A stretch of DNA of 34,015 bases from Trueperaceae bacterium (GCA_019454765.1 JACFNR010000031.1:1-34015), one strand, 5' to 3'. Counted from the first letter of the stretch, positions 7,691 to 17,751 are shown. Program-made: numbers and translations. Notes: generated from the sequence alone by a model not told the origin.

Positions 7691-8712
7691 CTCGGCGTCA
7701 ACCGCTCCGGGTGGAGCTTGGCGAAGTAGCGCGTGACCCCGCCGACCGTCATGGCCGCGTCGGAGGTGACCTTGTAGCGCAGGCGGATGCCGGGCAGCAC
7801 GCCAGCCTCCGCCAGCTCGGCGTCCTCCAGGCGCCTGACGCCCGCCACGAGGGCGGCCTCGTCCTCGCCCGCGTTCATGCCGGCCAGCACGTGCTCGCTC
7901 CACAGGCGGTTGCGGACCGGCACGAGCCGGAGGTGGCGCGCGGCCGCCTCCCGCCCCGTGACGGGCCCGAAGTGCGTGAGGACGAGCCGCTCGGGAGTCA
8001 GCGCCAGCATGCGCTCAACGCTCGCCTCCCACGCCTCCAGGTCGAGGTCCGGGGGCGGCAGGGCGGGCCGCAACAACTCGGCGCCGCCAAGCCGCACGCC
8101 GGCGCTGTCGCCGGTGAACAGGGTGCCGTCGTCGAGGAGGTAGCTGACGTGGTGGGAGGCGTGGCCGGGGGTGGCCACGACCCGCACGCGCAGGCCGCCG
8201 ACGTCGAGGACCTCGCCGCCGCTCACCGCCCTGACGCGCTCGGCCGGCACGGGCAGCATGTGACCCCACAGCGTGGTGAGGGCGTCGCCGTAGACGCGGA
8301 GGGCGCTGGCCATCAGGCGCGCCGGGTCGATCACGTGCCTGGCACCCACCTCGTGGACGACGACCTCCGCCCCCGTCCCGGCCACGAGCGCGCCGGTGGC
8401 CCCGGCGTGATCCAGGTGGATGTGGGTCAGCAGCACGTAGCGCAGCTCGGCCGGGTCGAGACCGGCCTCGCGCAGGCCCGCCAGCACGGGGGCCCGCGTG
8501 CTGCCCGGTCCGCTCTCGACGAGGGCGAAGCCGCCCGTCGGGAGCGGCAGCGCGAACACGCCGATGGTGCCCGGGTTGCCGAGGTGACCCGTGTCGAGTT
8601 GCAGCACCCCGCCGCCGAGGTCGCGCACGCGGGGGTAATCTGGCGGCACGGTGTCTGGCGGGACCTCGCCCCGCCTTAGCGCCGCGCTATCCAGGTCCTG
8701 CAGCACGCTCAC
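7687..8712 (-). CDS. Metallo-beta-lactamase-fold hydrolase
   Basis: The 341-residue protein has the metal-binding signature THIHLDHAGA (HxHxDH) near residue 85, then TPGHASHHVSY (third His), FTGDSAGV (bridging Asp) and VLTHFGPV (last His). It therefore should be a binuclear zinc or iron hydrolase. Family members include glyoxalase II, lactonases and phosphodiesterases; the substrate here is unknown. After the fold come about 80 residues, including NAGEDEAALVAGVRRLEDA, of mainly helical character. The start is GTG at 8710-8712, overlapping the FAH-gene stop as GTGA, with a second in-frame GTG two codons later. It sits between FAH and purN in a tight operon, which does not by itself tell its role. 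Confidence 0.88.
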   Translation of the reverse strand: MSVLQDLDSAALRRGEVPPDTVPPDYPRVRDLGGGVLQLDTGHLGNPGTIGVFALPLPTGGFALVESGPGSTRAPVLAGLREAGLDPAELRYVLLTHIHLDHAGATGALVAGTGAEVVVHEVGARHVIDPARLMASALRVYGDALTTLWGHMLPVPAERVRAVSGGEVLDVGGLRVRVVATPGHASHHVSYLLDDGTLFTGDSAGVRLGGAELLRPALPPPDLDLEAWEASVERMLALTPERLVLTHFGPVTGREAAARHLRLVPVRNRLWSEHVLAGMNAGEDEAALVAGVRRLEDAELAEAGVLPGIRLRYKVTSDAAMTVGGVTRYFAKLHPERLTPR

Positions 8713-9512
8713 GCGCCGCGTTCGGCCGGCTCGCCCGGGCCGGCGGCCGCGGCCGCCACCTGGTTGGTCAGCGTGCCGATCCCCTCGACGGTCACCTCGA
8801 CCGTGTCGCCCGGGTGGAGCCGGCCGACCCCCTCCGGGGTGCCGGTGAGGACCACGTCGCCCGGGCCCAGCGTCATGAAGGTGCTGATGTAGGCCAGCAC
8901 CCGCGCCACGGGGAAGATCATGTCGGCGGTGGTGCCCGCCTGCTTGACGACGCCGTTCACCTTCGTCGTCAGCCGCAGGTTGGCGGGGTCCAGGTCGGTC
9001 TCGAGCCACGGCCCGACCGGGCAGAAGCCGTCGGCCGACTTGCCCCGGACCCACTGCAGGTCGGAGCGTTGCTTGTCGCGGGCCGTCACGTCGAGAGCGC
9101 AGGTGTAGCCAAGCACGTACTCGAGGGCGTCGGCCTCGCTCACGTCCCGCATCTCGCGCGATATCACGACCGCCAGCTCGCCCTCGTACTGCAGGTCGCT
9201 CGTCCAGCTCGGGTAGGGCACGTCGTCGCCGGCGCCGCTCAGGGCGTTGAGGCCCTTGAGGAACAGGCCAGGTTCCTGCGGCAGGCCGCTGCGGTCGTTG
9301 CCCATCTCGCGGATGTGTTCGGCGTAGTTGCGGCCCACGCAGACGATGACGTTCGGGTCGCAGGGGGGCAGAAGCGAGACGTCCGAGAGGGGGACCCTGT
9401 GGCCGCTGGGGCCGCCGAGCATGCCGGTCAGCTGGTGGATCATGCCGCCCTCGAGCTCGCCCCAGTGGACGCCGTCGAAGCTCCGGTACCTAACGCGCTG
9501 CATCGTGGTCAC
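8709..9512 (-). CDS. Fumarylacetoacetate hydrolase (FAH) family protein
   Basis: The 267-residue protein has the FAH-fold core: CVGRNYAEHIREMGN near residue 58, EPGLFLKGLNALSGAGDDV, the metal ligands in YEGELAVVISREMRDVSEADA (Glu-x-Glu), GYTCALDVTARDKQ, and the C-terminal LGPGDVVLTGTPEGVG. The family covers fumarylpyruvate and acylpyruvate hydrolases, HHDD isomerases and oxaloacetate decarboxylases, all acting on 2-oxo acids with a divalent metal; the length and motifs suit the acylpyruvase/HpcE-like group but do not fix the substrate. The start is GTG at 9510-9512, overlapping the ABC-F stop as GTGA, with an ATG three codons later as an alternative. Confidence 0.9.
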   Translation of the reverse strand: MTTMQRVRYRSFDGVHWGELEGGMIHQLTGMLGGPSGHRVPLSDVSLLPPCDPNVIVCVGRNYAEHIREMGNDRSGLPQEPGLFLKGLNALSGAGDDVPYPSWTSDLQYEGELAVVISREMRDVSEADALEYVLGYTCALDVTARDKQRSDLQWVRGKSADGFCPVGPWLETDLDPANLRLTTKVNGVVKQAGTTADMIFPVARVLAYISTFMTLGPGDVVLTGTPEGVGRLHPGDTVEVTVEGIGTLTNQVAAAAAGPGEPAERGA

Positions 9513-11488
9513 GCCTCCTTGGCGGTCAGCCTATCCGTCAGCCTATCCGCTATGTCGTCCCATTCGGCCATGAGCCGCCCCAGCTCGGCGTCGAGGTCGG
9601 CGTGGCGCGCGCCGAGGGCCGCCAGCATCTCGCCCTGGCCGGGCGGGGGCCCGGGCTCCTCGGCCAGGCTCACGCCGAGCTCCAGCAGCTGCCCGGGCGC
9701 GAGGTCGGCGGGGCGCCCCAGCAGGTCCGCGACCGCGGCCAGCCTCTCCTCCACCGCCGCCACCTCCCCCTCCAGCTCGGCCAGGCGCCGCTCGAGCCGC
9801 CACCGCGACGGGGCGCCGCCTCCCGCCGGCTCGGCGCGGCGCGGGGGCTCGGCGAGGCGCTCCTCGTCGGCGGCGACCCGCGCGGCGGCGGCGCGGCCGC
9901 GCATGCGCAGGTAGTAGTCCCAGTCGCCGCGGTGGTCGGTGAAGCGACCGTCAGCCACCTCCCAGACGCGCGTGGCGAGCTTGGCGAGGAAGCGCCTGTC
10001 GTGCGACACGAGCAGCAGCGTGCCCTCGTACGCCGCGAGGGCGGCCTCGAGCGCCTCGATCATCTCGACGTCCAGGTGGTTGGTGGGTTCGTCGAGGACG
10101 AGCAGGTTGCAGCGCGCGAGCGTGAGTTCCAGGAGCGCCAGCCGCGCCCGCTCCCCGCCAGACAGGTCGGAGACGCGCTTGAACTGCGCCTCGTACGGGA
10201 ACAGGAAGCGCCCGAGGGCGTTATGCGCCTCGGCGTCGCCCATGCGGCGCAGCAGCTCCTCGAACAGGGTGGCGTCGCCGTCGACGCTCCTCAGCTCCTG
10301 GTCGTAGTACCCGAGCCGCACGCGCGCGCCGGTCCTCACGGCACCGAGCGGGTGGTCCGAGGTCAGCTCGCCGAGGAGGAGACGGAGCAGGGTAGTCTTG
10401 CCCGCCCCGTTGGGCCCCACCAGCGCGACGCGCTCCCCCTGGCGCAGCTCGAGCGTGAGGTCATCGAAGAGGCGCCTCCCCCCGAAGCCCTTGCTCAGGT
10501 GTTCGGCGGTGAGGACGATGGCGCCGCTCGGGTCGGAGTCGAAGGTGAAGCGCGTGGTGCGTTCCGGGGAGGCGAGCTCGTCCACCATGGCGTCCTCGTA
10601 GCGGTCCGCGCGTCGCTCCATGGCCTTGGCGCGGCGGTGCAGCTTGGCGCTCTGCCCGGCCCAGCGCTTCATCTGCGCGGCGGCGGCGTCGAGCCGCTGG
10701 AGCTCGCGCTCCTGGTTGGCGCGCGTGAGGGCCTGGATCCGTTCCGCCTCGGCGCGCGCCGCCCGGTAGGCGCTCGGGTTGCCCGGGCCGAGGCGGAGCT
10801 CGCCCCTGCTCACCTCGGCGGTGCGCGAGCAGGCGCCGTCGAGGAAGGCGCGGTCGTGCGAGACGACGAGGGCCGCGCCGGGGTAGCGCGACAGGTGGCC
10901 CTCCAGCCAGGTGCGCATCTCGATGTCCAGGTGGTTGGTGGGCTCGTCGAGGAGGAGCACGTCGGGTTGCGCCATGAGGAGGCGGGCGAGGCCGAGGCGC
11001 GTGCGTTCGCCGCCCGACAGGCGCGCGACGCTCTCGTCGTGGCGGCCGGCGAAGCCGAGGGCGGTGAGGACGGCGTCGCGGCGCGCGCGCCGAGCGTAGC
11101 CGCCGCGTCGTTCGAAGGTGGCGTGCACGGTCTCCCAGCGGTGGTAGACGTCCGGGTCGTCGAGCCCGGCGGCCTCGAGGGCGCGTAGTCGCTCCTCGAG
11201 CTCGTCAAGCTCGGCGAAGGCGCGCTCCGAGACGCTAACGACCGTCTCGGCCGCGTCGAAGCGCGGGTCCTGGTCGAGGAGCGCGAGGCGCACGTCGGCG
11301 CCGTGGAAGACGGTGCCGCGGTCGGGCTCCTCGCTGCGCATGAGGAGGCGCAGGAGCGTCGACTTGCCCGAGCCGTTGCGGCCGACGAGCGCCACGCGCT
11401 CGCCGTCACGCAGTTCGAGGGTGGCGGCGGCGAGCACGACCTGCTCGCCGTAGGCCTTCTCGACGGATTGGAGCGCGGCCAGGAGCAT
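9509..11488 (-). CDS. ABC-F family ATPase (Uup/Ettp-like ribosome-associated type)
   Basis: The 659-residue protein has two ABC ATPase domains and no membrane segments. Domain 1 has Walker A GRNGSGKST, signature LSGGERTRLGLARLL and Walker B LLLDEPTNHLD. An Arg/Lys-rich linker (KRWAGQSAKLHRRAKAMERRADRYE) follows. Domain 2 has GPNGAGKTT, LSGGERARLALLELTLA and LVLDEPTNHLD. ABC-F proteins bind the ribosomal E site and relieve stalled translation. The C-terminal tail (from about residue 540) is a charged Ala/Glu/Leu-rich stretch that looks like the coiled coil of Uup/EttA relatives, so I call it Uup-like rather than a resistance determinant. A TAGACT -10 box lies 9 nt upstream of the ATG. It heads the operon that runs through purD. 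Confidence 0.9.
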   Translation of the reverse strand: MLLAALQSVEKAYGEQVVLAAATLELRDGERVALVGRNGSGKSTLLRLLMRSEEPDRGTVFHGADVRLALLDQDPRFDAAETVVSVSERAFAELDELEERLRALEAAGLDDPDVYHRWETVHATFERRGGYARRARRDAVLTALGFAGRHDESVARLSGGERTRLGLARLLMAQPDVLLLDEPTNHLDIEMRTWLEGHLSRYPGAALVVSHDRAFLDGACSRTAEVSRGELRLGPGNPSAYRAARAEAERIQALTRANQERELQRLDAAAAQMKRWAGQSAKLHRRAKAMERRADRYEDAMVDELASPERTTRFTFDSDPSGAIVLTAEHLSKGFGGRRLFDDLTLELRQGERVALVGPNGAGKTTLLRLLLGELTSDHPLGAVRTGARVRLGYYDQELRSVDGDATLFEELLRRMGDAEAHNALGRFLFPYEAQFKRVSDLSGGERARLALLELTLARCNLLVLDEPTNHLDVEMIEALEAALAAYEGTLLLVSHDRRFLAKLATRVWEVADGRFTDHRGDWDYYLRMRGRAAAARVAADEERLAEPPRRAEPAGGGAPSRWRLERRLAELEGEVAAVEERLAAVADLLGRPADLAPGQLLELGVSLAEEPGPPPGQGEMLAALGARHADLDAELGRLMAEWDDIADRLTDRLTAKEA

Positions 11489-11497
11489 GCGGTAGGT

Positions 11498-11503
11498 AGT
11501 CTA
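11498..11503 (-). promoter_or_regulatory. -10 box (TAGACT) for the ABC-F operon
   Basis: On the minus strand TAGACT lies within the palindrome GGTAGACTACC and ends 9 nt before the ATG. This predicts a leaderless or near-leaderless mRNA. The palindrome might also be an operator. Confidence 0.45.
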
Positions 11504-11547
11504 CCGCCCTTCCCGGCCGCGCTCGTACCGCGGCGCCGCGGCGCAGT

Positions 11548-12645
<1,098 letters not shown>

Positions 12646-12692
12646 TGTTAAGGCCCTCCTAGCCCAAGGGTAAGGGTCGTCAGACTGGGGCG

Positions 12693-12698
12693 AGGATA
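12693..12698 (-). promoter_or_regulatory. Possible -10 box (TATCCT) for the MalK-type ATPase gene
   Basis: TATCCT on the minus strand lies about 48 bp before the GTG. The leader would be about 40 nt and includes the AGGAGG ribosome site. No good -35 was found. Confidence 0.35.
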
Positions 12699-12776
12699 GC
12701 ACGGTGGTGCTTCCGTCACGTTGCCTGCGGCCGTCGCCGCCGCGGCGCGTGGCCCCGCCGAGTGGCCGTGACGAGG

Positions 12777-12811
12777 CTCGCCGCCCGGGGGCGGACCCCG
12801 CGGGCGGCGAG
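12777..12811 (-). terminator. GC-rich hairpin downstream of tmRNA
   Basis: The arms CTCGCCGCCCG (12777-12787) and CGGGCGGCGAG (12801-12811) form a perfect 11-bp stem starting 5 nt past the tmRNA CCA end. No T-run follows on the minus strand, so it may act as a processing barrier or a weak terminator. Confidence 0.6.
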
Positions 12812-12816
12812 CGGCT

Positions 12817-13173
12817 TGGTGGAGGCGGCGGGAGTCGAACCCGCGTCCGGAACCTCCTACGGTGGGCGTCTACGCGTGTAGCCGTCGATCGGTTGTCGGC
12901 GCGCGGCTGGCTCGTCGGCCGGCGCTGCCGCGCGCTTAGGCGTCATAGTTCTCGCCGCTTCGGTCAACGCCCGAACCTCGCGGCCAGCCCACTTCAGGAC
13001 GTTCGCACCGGCGAGCCATGGGCGGGGCTTCCGGGGAACGCTAACTGCGGTTAAGCAGCCAGAGCGTAGTTATTGTTGCCAGTTGATGGCGTGGCAGCTT
13101 GTTGACGCGGCCAGCTGCCTCCGCGACGCGCAACCTCACCTTCGGCAGACCCCGTCGAGACCGTGTCGCCCCC
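12817..13173 (-). ncRNA. ssrA: Transfer-messenger RNA (tmRNA)
   Basis: tmRNA rescues stalled ribosomes and tags the unfinished protein for degradation. The 5' end reads GGGGGCGACACGGTCTCGAC, the near-universal tmRNA start, and the 3' end reads GGTTCGACTCCCGCCGCCTCC-A-CCA. The ends pair as an acceptor stem (GGGGGCG with CGCCTCC, one G-U). Length is 357 nt. In between is a short frame ending GNNNYALAA and TAA (stop at 13051-13053); counting from a GCC at 13093-13095 the tag would be [14 protein letters not shown], though the exact resume codon is uncertain by a codon or so. The NYALAA ending is close to tags I recall from Thermus/Deinococcus relatives. CCA is encoded. Confidence 0.96.
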
Positions 13174-13258
13174 TCGGTGACGTCCTCGCCGTTCGCGGGC
13201 GCCCTAGCCCGCTGCGGCGCTTGCTCGTGGCCGACGCTACGCCCGCCGACCACGCCGC

Positions 13259-13266
13259 ATTATACT
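13259..13266. promoter_or_regulatory. Overlapping divergent -10 boxes (ssrA and ABC ATPase)
   Basis: On the minus strand 13259-13264 reads TATAAT, a perfect -10 facing ssrA, with a predicted start about 80 nt before the mature tmRNA 5' end. On the plus strand 13261-13266 reads TATACT, ending 5 nt before the ATG at 13272, a leaderless arrangement. The boxes share four base pairs, so polymerase can occupy only one at a time. No clear -35 was found for either. Confidence 0.6.
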
Positions 13267-13271
13267 GCCTC

Positions 13272-14816
13272 ATGCCTCATGCAGTCCGTATGCGGGGGAT
13301 CACCAAGACCTTCCCGCTGGTGGTCGCCAACCAGGACGTCGACCTCACCGTCGACTGGGGCGAGGTTCACGCCCTCATCGGTGAGAACGGCGCCGGCAAG
13401 AGCACCCTCATGAAGATCCTCTACGGCATCCAGCCGGCCGACAGCGGCACCACCGAGGTCGACGGCCACGAGGTCGCGATCCGCTCCGCACGCGACGCCA
13501 TCGCGCGCGGCATCGGCATGGTGCACCAGCACTTCATGCTGGTGGAACCCCTGACGGTGACGGAGAACATCGTGTTGGGAGCGGAGCCGCGCCTTGGGCC
13601 GGCGCTGGACATGCGGGCCGCCACGCGCCGCACCGAGGCGCTCATCGAGGAGTTCGGTTTCGACATCGAGGCCGACACGCGCATCGAGGACCTGCCCGTC
13701 GGCCTGCAGCAGCAGGTCGAGATCCTCAAGGCCCTCTACCGCCAGGCGCGCATCCTCATCCTCGACGAGCCGACGGCGGTGCTCACCCCGCAGGAGACCC
13801 GCGGCCTGTTCCGCTTCCTGCGCGACTTCGCCGCCAAGGGCAACGCCACCATCTTCATCAGCCACAAGCTCGACGAGGTCATGGAGATCTGCGACCGCAT
13901 GAGCGTGATGCGCGACGGCCGCATGGTGGGCACGGTCGCTCGCGCGCACACGGACCAGCGCCGCCTGGCCAACATGATGGTGGGCCGCGACGTGCTGCTG
14001 CGCGTGCAGAAGAAGCCGGCCGAGCCGGGCGCGGTGGCGCTGGAGGTCCGCAACCTGGTCCTCAAGCACCCGGTGAAGCCGCGCAACGTCCTCGACGAGG
14101 TGAGCTTCCAGGTGCGCCGCGGCGAGATCCTCGGCGTGGCGGGCGTGGAGGGGAACGGCCAGTCGGAGCTGGTCGAGGTCATCACGGGCCTGCGCCGCGC
14201 CGACTCGGGCGCGGTGTTGGTGGAGACGACAGCGGACGCCCACCTGACGGACATCACCGAGCACGACGTGAGGCAGCGTCACGAGGAGGGCCTGAGCCAC
14301 GTGCCGGAGGACCGCAACGGCCGCGGCCTGGTGACGGAGTTCTCGGCCGCGCTCAACTCGGTACTGGGCGATCACTACCGCCCGCCCTACACGGGCCCGT
14401 TCGGGCTCCTGCAGGAGGACGCCATCGTCACGCACGCGCGCCGCCTCATCAAGGACTACGACGTGCGGCCGACCGACCCGGAGATCACCGTGAGCCACTA
14501 CTCCGGCGGCAACGCCCAGAAGCTGATCGTGGCGCGCGAGCTCGAGCGCGGCCCGAGCGTCCTGGTGATGGCGCAGCCAACGCGCGGCGTCGACATCGGC
14601 GCCATCGAGTTCATCCACCGCCGCATCGTGGCGGCGCGCGATTCCGGCCTGCCGGTGCTGCTCGTCTCCGCCGACCTGAACGAGGTCATGAGCCTCTCGG
14701 ACCGGATCATCGTGATGTACGAGGGGCGCGTGATGGGCGAGCTGACGGCCGACGCGGCCACGCCCGAGCGCCTGGGCCTGCTGATGGCCGGTTCCGTCGA
14801 GCAGCCCAGCGCGTGA
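13272..14816 (+). CDS. ABC transporter ATP-binding protein, nucleoside/simple sugar type (two ATPase domains)
   Basis: The 514-residue protein is a fused double ATPase of the kind that drives BmpA-linked nucleoside importers (YufO/NupA-like) or simple sugar importers (RbsA-like). Domain 1 is complete: [50 protein letters not shown] and [15 protein letters not shown]. Domain 2 has the family's degenerate Walker A ([14 protein letters not shown]), then [11 protein letters not shown], signature [16 protein letters not shown] and the nucleoside-type Walker region [15 protein letters not shown]. The [17 protein letters not shown] and [14 protein letters not shown] segments favour the nucleoside branch. 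I chose the ATG at 13272 because the upstream frame overlaps ssrA and a -10 box ends 5 nt before it. Its permeases are not in the window; metX follows on the opposite strand. Confidence 0.9.
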   Translation: MPHAVRMRGITKTFPLVVANQDVDLTVDWGEVHALIGENGAGKSTLMKILYGIQPADSGTTEVDGHEVAIRSARDAIARGIGMVHQHFMLVEPLTVTENIVLGAEPRLGPALDMRAATRRTEALIEEFGFDIEADTRIEDLPVGLQQQVEILKALYRQARILILDEPTAVLTPQETRGLFRFLRDFAAKGNATIFISHKLDEVMEICDRMSVMRDGRMVGTVARAHTDQRRLANMMVGRDVLLRVQKKPAEPGAVALEVRNLVLKHPVKPRNVLDEVSFQVRRGEILGVAGVEGNGQSELVEVITGLRRADSGAVLVETTADAHLTDITEHDVRQRHEEGLSHVPEDRNGRGLVTEFSAALNSVLGDHYRPPYTGPFGLLQEDAIVTHARRLIKDYDVRPTDPEITVSHYSGGNAQKLIVARELERGPSVLVMAQPTRGVDIGAIEFIHRRIVAARDSGLPVLLVSADLNEVMSLSDRIIVMYEGRVMGELTADAATPERLGLLMAGSVEQPSA

Positions 14817-14817
14817 G

Positions 14818-14853
14818 GCGGGGCGGTCCGGCCTAGCGCCCAGGCCGCCCCGC
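14818..14853. terminator. GC-rich terminator hairpin between convergent genes
   Basis: The arms GCGGGGCGG (14818-14826) and CCGCCCCGC (14845-14853) form a 9-bp stem immediately after the plus-strand ATPase stop and before the metX stop. It lacks a T-run in either direction. Confidence 0.55.
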
Positions 14854-14862
14854 GGCGCGAGG

Positions 14863-16053
14863 TCAGTCGTCGGCCAGGAAGCGCCTGAGCTGGACCGCCA
14901 CCTGCGGGTACTCGATGAGGAAGGCGTCGTGCCCGTGGGGCGAGGAGATGGTGGCGTAGCGGGCGTTGGGCAGCCGCTCCACCAGGGCCTTGGCCTCCGC
15001 CGCCGGGTAGAGGACGTCGGAGTCGATCCCCATCACGAGCGCCGGCATGGTCATGGCGCCGAGCACGGCGGTGGGGCTGCCGCGCCCCTCGGCGACGTCG
15101 TAGTCGTCCATGGCGCGGGTGAGGCTCAGGTAGGTGTTGGCGTCGAAGCGCTTCACGAGCTTCACGCCCTGGTACGCGAGGTAGGAGGCTATCTGGAACG
15201 ACGCCTCCAGCGCGTCGTTGGCGCCGCGCACGTGCCCGTCGACGCGCTCGCGGCCGAACTTCTGCTCGAGCGAGTCGTACGACCGGTAGGTGAGCATGGC
15301 GATGGCGCGCGCCAGGCCGAGGCCCGTCTCGGGTTGCCGCTCCAGCGGGTAGCGGCCCCCCTGCCAGGCGGGGTCGGAGGTGATGGCGCGGCGCGCCACC
15401 TCGTTGAGGCCGATGGCCCAGGCCGAGTGCCGCGCCCCGATGGCGATGGGCACGATGCCCCTCACCATCTCCGGGTGGGTGGCGGCCCACTCGAGCACCT
15501 GCATGCCGCCCATGCTGCCGCCGATCACGGCCCTGAGGCTCTTGACGCCAAGCTCGGTGAGTAGGCGGTGCTGGACGGCGACCATGTCGCGCACCGTGTA
15601 GCTCGGGAAGTCGGGGCCGTAGGGGTGGCCGGTGGCGGGGTCGAGGCTGCTGGGGCCGGTGGTGCCGTAGCAGCCGCCGAGGACGTTGCTGCACACGACG
15701 AAGTAGCGGTTGGTGTCGATGGGCTTGCCGGGGCCGATGAGGGGGTCCCACCAGCCGGGGACCTCCTCGCGGTCGGCCACCCCGGCGGCGTGAGCGGAGC
15801 CCGTCAGCGCGTGCGCCACCAGGACGGCGTTGGTGCCGGCCGCGTTCAGCTCGCCGTACGTCTCGTAGGCGACGGCGACTCGCGCAAGGCGGCCGCCGCG
15901 CTGGAGCTCGAGCGGGCGTTGGGGGGTCGCCACGTCGAGGACGTGTTGGCTCACCTGCCCGACGCTCCCCTGCCGGCCCGCGCTGTCGCGGGCCAGCAGG
16001 GCGGCGTGGTCGCCCCACGTCTCGTGGACTAGGACGCGGCTGTCCTGGCTCAA
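14863..16053 (-). CDS. metX: Homoserine O-acetyltransferase
   Basis: MetX activates homoserine with an acyl group from acyl-CoA, opening methionine synthesis by direct sulfhydrylation. It is an alpha/beta-hydrolase protein: [29 protein letters not shown] near residue 62, [34 protein letters not shown] in two adjoining motifs, the nucleophile elbow GGSMGG (Ser180), the acid Asp in GIDSDVLYP and the base His in PHGHDAF. Length is 396 aa with the TTG start at 16051-16053. No ATG lies in a plausible place and the first 45 residues are poorly conserved, so the true start may be further in. It sits 22 bp after metY and is probably cotranscribed with it under the SAM riboswitch. Some family members use succinyl-CoA; that cannot be excluded. 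Confidence 0.93.
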   Translation of the reverse strand: MSQDSRVLVHETWGDHAALLARDSAGRQGSVGQVSQHVLDVATPQRPLELQRGGRLARVAVAYETYGELNAAGTNAVLVAHALTGSAHAAGVADREEVPGWWDPLIGPGKPIDTNRYFVVCSNVLGGCYGTTGPSSLDPATGHPYGPDFPSYTVRDMVAVQHRLLTELGVKSLRAVIGGSMGGMQVLEWAATHPEMVRGIVPIAIGARHSAWAIGLNEVARRAITSDPAWQGGRYPLERQPETGLGLARAIAMLTYRSYDSLEQKFGRERVDGHVRGANDALEASFQIASYLAYQGVKLVKRFDANTYLSLTRAMDDYDVAEGRGSPTAVLGAMTMPALVMGIDSDVLYPAAEAKALVERLPNARYATISSPHGHDAFLIEYPQVAVQLRRFLADD

Positions 16054-16075
16054 GGCGTTCCCGCCGGGCCGGGGC

Positions 16076-17407
16076 TCAGTCGGCCGCGGCGGCCGAGGGC
16101 TGGTACGCGCGGGCGGCGGCCAGGGCCTGGGAGAAGTCCTCGATGAGGTCATCGATGTGCTCCAGTCCGGGGGTCACGCGGATGCGTCCGGTGGCGACGC
16201 CCGCCTCGATGAGGCCGGCCTCGTCGAGCTGGGAGTGGGTGGTGCTGGCGGGGTGCGTGACGGAGGTCTTGGCGTCGCCAAGGTTGACGAGGCGCGAGGC
16301 GAGCTTGACCGCGTCGATGAACGCCTGGCCCGCCTTGAGGCCGCCCTTGATGTCGAAGGTGAAGAAGGCGCCGGCGCCCTTCGGGAAGTTGGCGCGGGCG
16401 TACTCGTAGCTGGGGTGGCCTGGGAGCTCGGGGTAGTTGACGCTCTCGACCTCGGGCTGTTGCGAGAACCACTCCACCAGCTTGCGGGTGTTCTCGACGT
16501 GACGGTCGGCGCGCAGGCTGAGCGTCTCGAGGCCCTGGAGGAACAGGAACGAGTTCTGGGGGGCGAGCGTCTGGCCCTGGTCGCGCAGGCCCTCGACGCG
16601 GGCGCGGATGGCGAAGGCGATGTTGCCGAAGGGCGAGCCCTTGCCGAACACCTCGGAGAAGACGAGGCCGTGGTAGCTGGGGCTCGGTTCGGAGAAGCCT
16701 GGGTAGCGGCCGTTGCCCCAGTCGAAGGAGCCGATGTCGACGATCACGCCGCCGAGCGCGGTGCCGTGGCCGTTTATCCACTTGGTGGCGGAGTGGACCA
16801 CGATGTCGGCGCCGTGGTCGCCGGGCCTGAAGAGGTAGCCGCCTATGCCGGAGGTGTTGTCGACGATCACGGCCACGCCGCGCTCGTGGGCCACGTCGGC
16901 GATGGCCCTCACGTTCGGGAGGTGCAGGCTGGGGTTGGGGACGGTCTCGATGTAGACGGCCTTGGTCTTGTCGTCGATCAGGCGCGCGAACTCGGCGGGG
17001 TCGTCGGAGCCGCTCACGAAGCGCCCCTCGATCCCGAGGCGCGGGAGGGTGACGCTCAGCATGTTGTGCGTGCCGCCGTAGACGTTGGGCGAGGCCACGA
17101 TGTTGTCGCCCGCCTCGGCCACCATGGTGAAGGCGAGGAACTCGGCGGCGTGCCCGCTGGCGGTGGAGACGGCGGCGAGGCCGCCCTCGAGGGCGGCGAT
17201 GCGGCGCTCGAAGACGTCGTTGGTGGGGTTCATGATGCGCGTGTAGATGTTGCCGAACTCCTCCAGGCGGAAGAGGCGACCGGCGTGTTCGGCGCTATCG
17301 AAGTTGTAGGCGGTGGTCTGGTAGATGGGGACGGCGCGCGACTTGGTGGTCGCCTCGACGGTCTCCTGGCCGGCGTGGATTTGTAGCGTCTCGAAGCGGT
17401 ATGCCAT
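16076..17407 (-). CDS. metY: O-acetylhomoserine sulfhydrylase (aminocarboxypropyltransferase)
   Basis: MetY is a PLP enzyme that makes homocysteine from O-acetylhomoserine and sulfide. The 443-residue protein has [10 protein letters not shown] at the N-terminus, [43 protein letters not shown], and the PLP lysine in [13 protein letters not shown] (Lys209). The later part has [10 protein letters not shown] and [21 protein letters not shown]. Length and the [10 protein letters not shown] form fit the Cys/Met metabolism PLP family, OAH sulfhydrylase branch. The ATG follows AGGAGA at 8 nt. The gene is followed by metX 22 bp later, so the pair carries out both committed steps. A SAM-I riboswitch lies 344 nt upstream, with a small ORF and tandem hairpins in between. 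Confidence 0.96.
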   Translation of the reverse strand: MAYRFETLQIHAGQETVEATTKSRAVPIYQTTAYNFDSAEHAGRLFRLEEFGNIYTRIMNPTNDVFERRIAALEGGLAAVSTASGHAAEFLAFTMVAEAGDNIVASPNVYGGTHNMLSVTLPRLGIEGRFVSGSDDPAEFARLIDDKTKAVYIETVPNPSLHLPNVRAIADVAHERGVAVIVDNTSGIGGYLFRPGDHGADIVVHSATKWINGHGTALGGVIVDIGSFDWGNGRYPGFSEPSPSYHGLVFSEVFGKGSPFGNIAFAIRARVEGLRDQGQTLAPQNSFLFLQGLETLSLRADRHVENTRKLVEWFSQQPEVESVNYPELPGHPSYEYARANFPKGAGAFFTFDIKGGLKAGQAFIDAVKLASRLVNLGDAKTSVTHPASTTHSQLDEAGLIEAGVATGRIRVTPGLEHIDDLIEDFSQALAAARAYQPSAAAAD

Positions 17408-17435
17408 CTTGGGTCTCTCCTGGTATCGGAAGGAT

Positions 17436-17481
17436 GCTAGTGCGGTCGCGCACGAGCGCGCACGCTAGTGCGTCAACGCAC
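17436..17481. repeat. Two direct repeats, each a short inverted repeat, before metY
   Basis: GCTAGTGCGGTCGCGCAC (17436-17453) and GCTAGTGCGTCAACGCAC (17464-17481) are 28 bp apart start to start. Each holds GTGCG and CGCAC separated by 4 nt. They lie 29-74 bp before the metY ATG. They could be operator half-pairs for a repressor or small RNA hairpins in the leader; the minus strand of the second copy also reads TTGACG. Confidence 0.7.
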
Positions 17482-17562
17482 ATGGTGGTCGGGCGATGAG
17501 CAGCCGCTGCGTCCGCTCGCCGCCGGCGAGGGCGCGGGGTGCGGCTTCGCGGCCAGGGCCGC

Positions 17563-17637
17563 CTAGGACATTCGTTGCGTGAAGGGGTCGCTCCACAGGC
17601 GCCGCGAGCGGCGCGCGTCAGGTTCGGTGTTCGTCAT
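17563..17637 (-). CDS. 24-residue leader ORF between SAM riboswitch and metY
   Basis: An ATG at 17635-17637 is followed by 24 sense codons and a TAG. A very strong ribosome site, GGAGGAGGG, lies 5 nt upstream. The peptide begins MTNTEPDARRSRR and ends LWSDPFTQRMS. It is basic in the middle, has a penultimate Met codon, and has no Cys or run of Met codons. I recognise no family. It lies 115 nt past the riboswitch and 155 nt before metY. The GGAG of its ribosome site is part of a potential hairpin (CTCCGGC pairing with GCCGGAG), so its translation could be controlled by the leader fold. Whether it is a functional small protein or a regulatory uORF is unknown. Confidence 0.5.
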   Translation of the reverse strand: MTNTEPDARRSRRLWSDPFTQRMS

Positions 17638-17751
17638 GCCGGCCCTCCTCCGGCCCCTTCGGGTGGCGGCGGCGCCGGAGATCGTCTCGTGCGCGCCCGG
17701 CCGCGGCCCTCGTGGCCATGTTGCGAGGCTCTTCGCCCCTATCTTCCCGGC

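Noticed and set aside
11528-11541. Perfect palindrome CCGCGGCGCCGCGG after the MalK-type ATPase gene
   Set aside because: A self-complementary GC run of this sort is expected often in such GC-rich DNA and cannot form a normal hairpin loop; not listed as a terminator.
14498-16018. 506-codon frame overlapping metX and the ABC ATPase
   Set aside because: It is Arg/Pro/His-rich shadow of metX in another frame.
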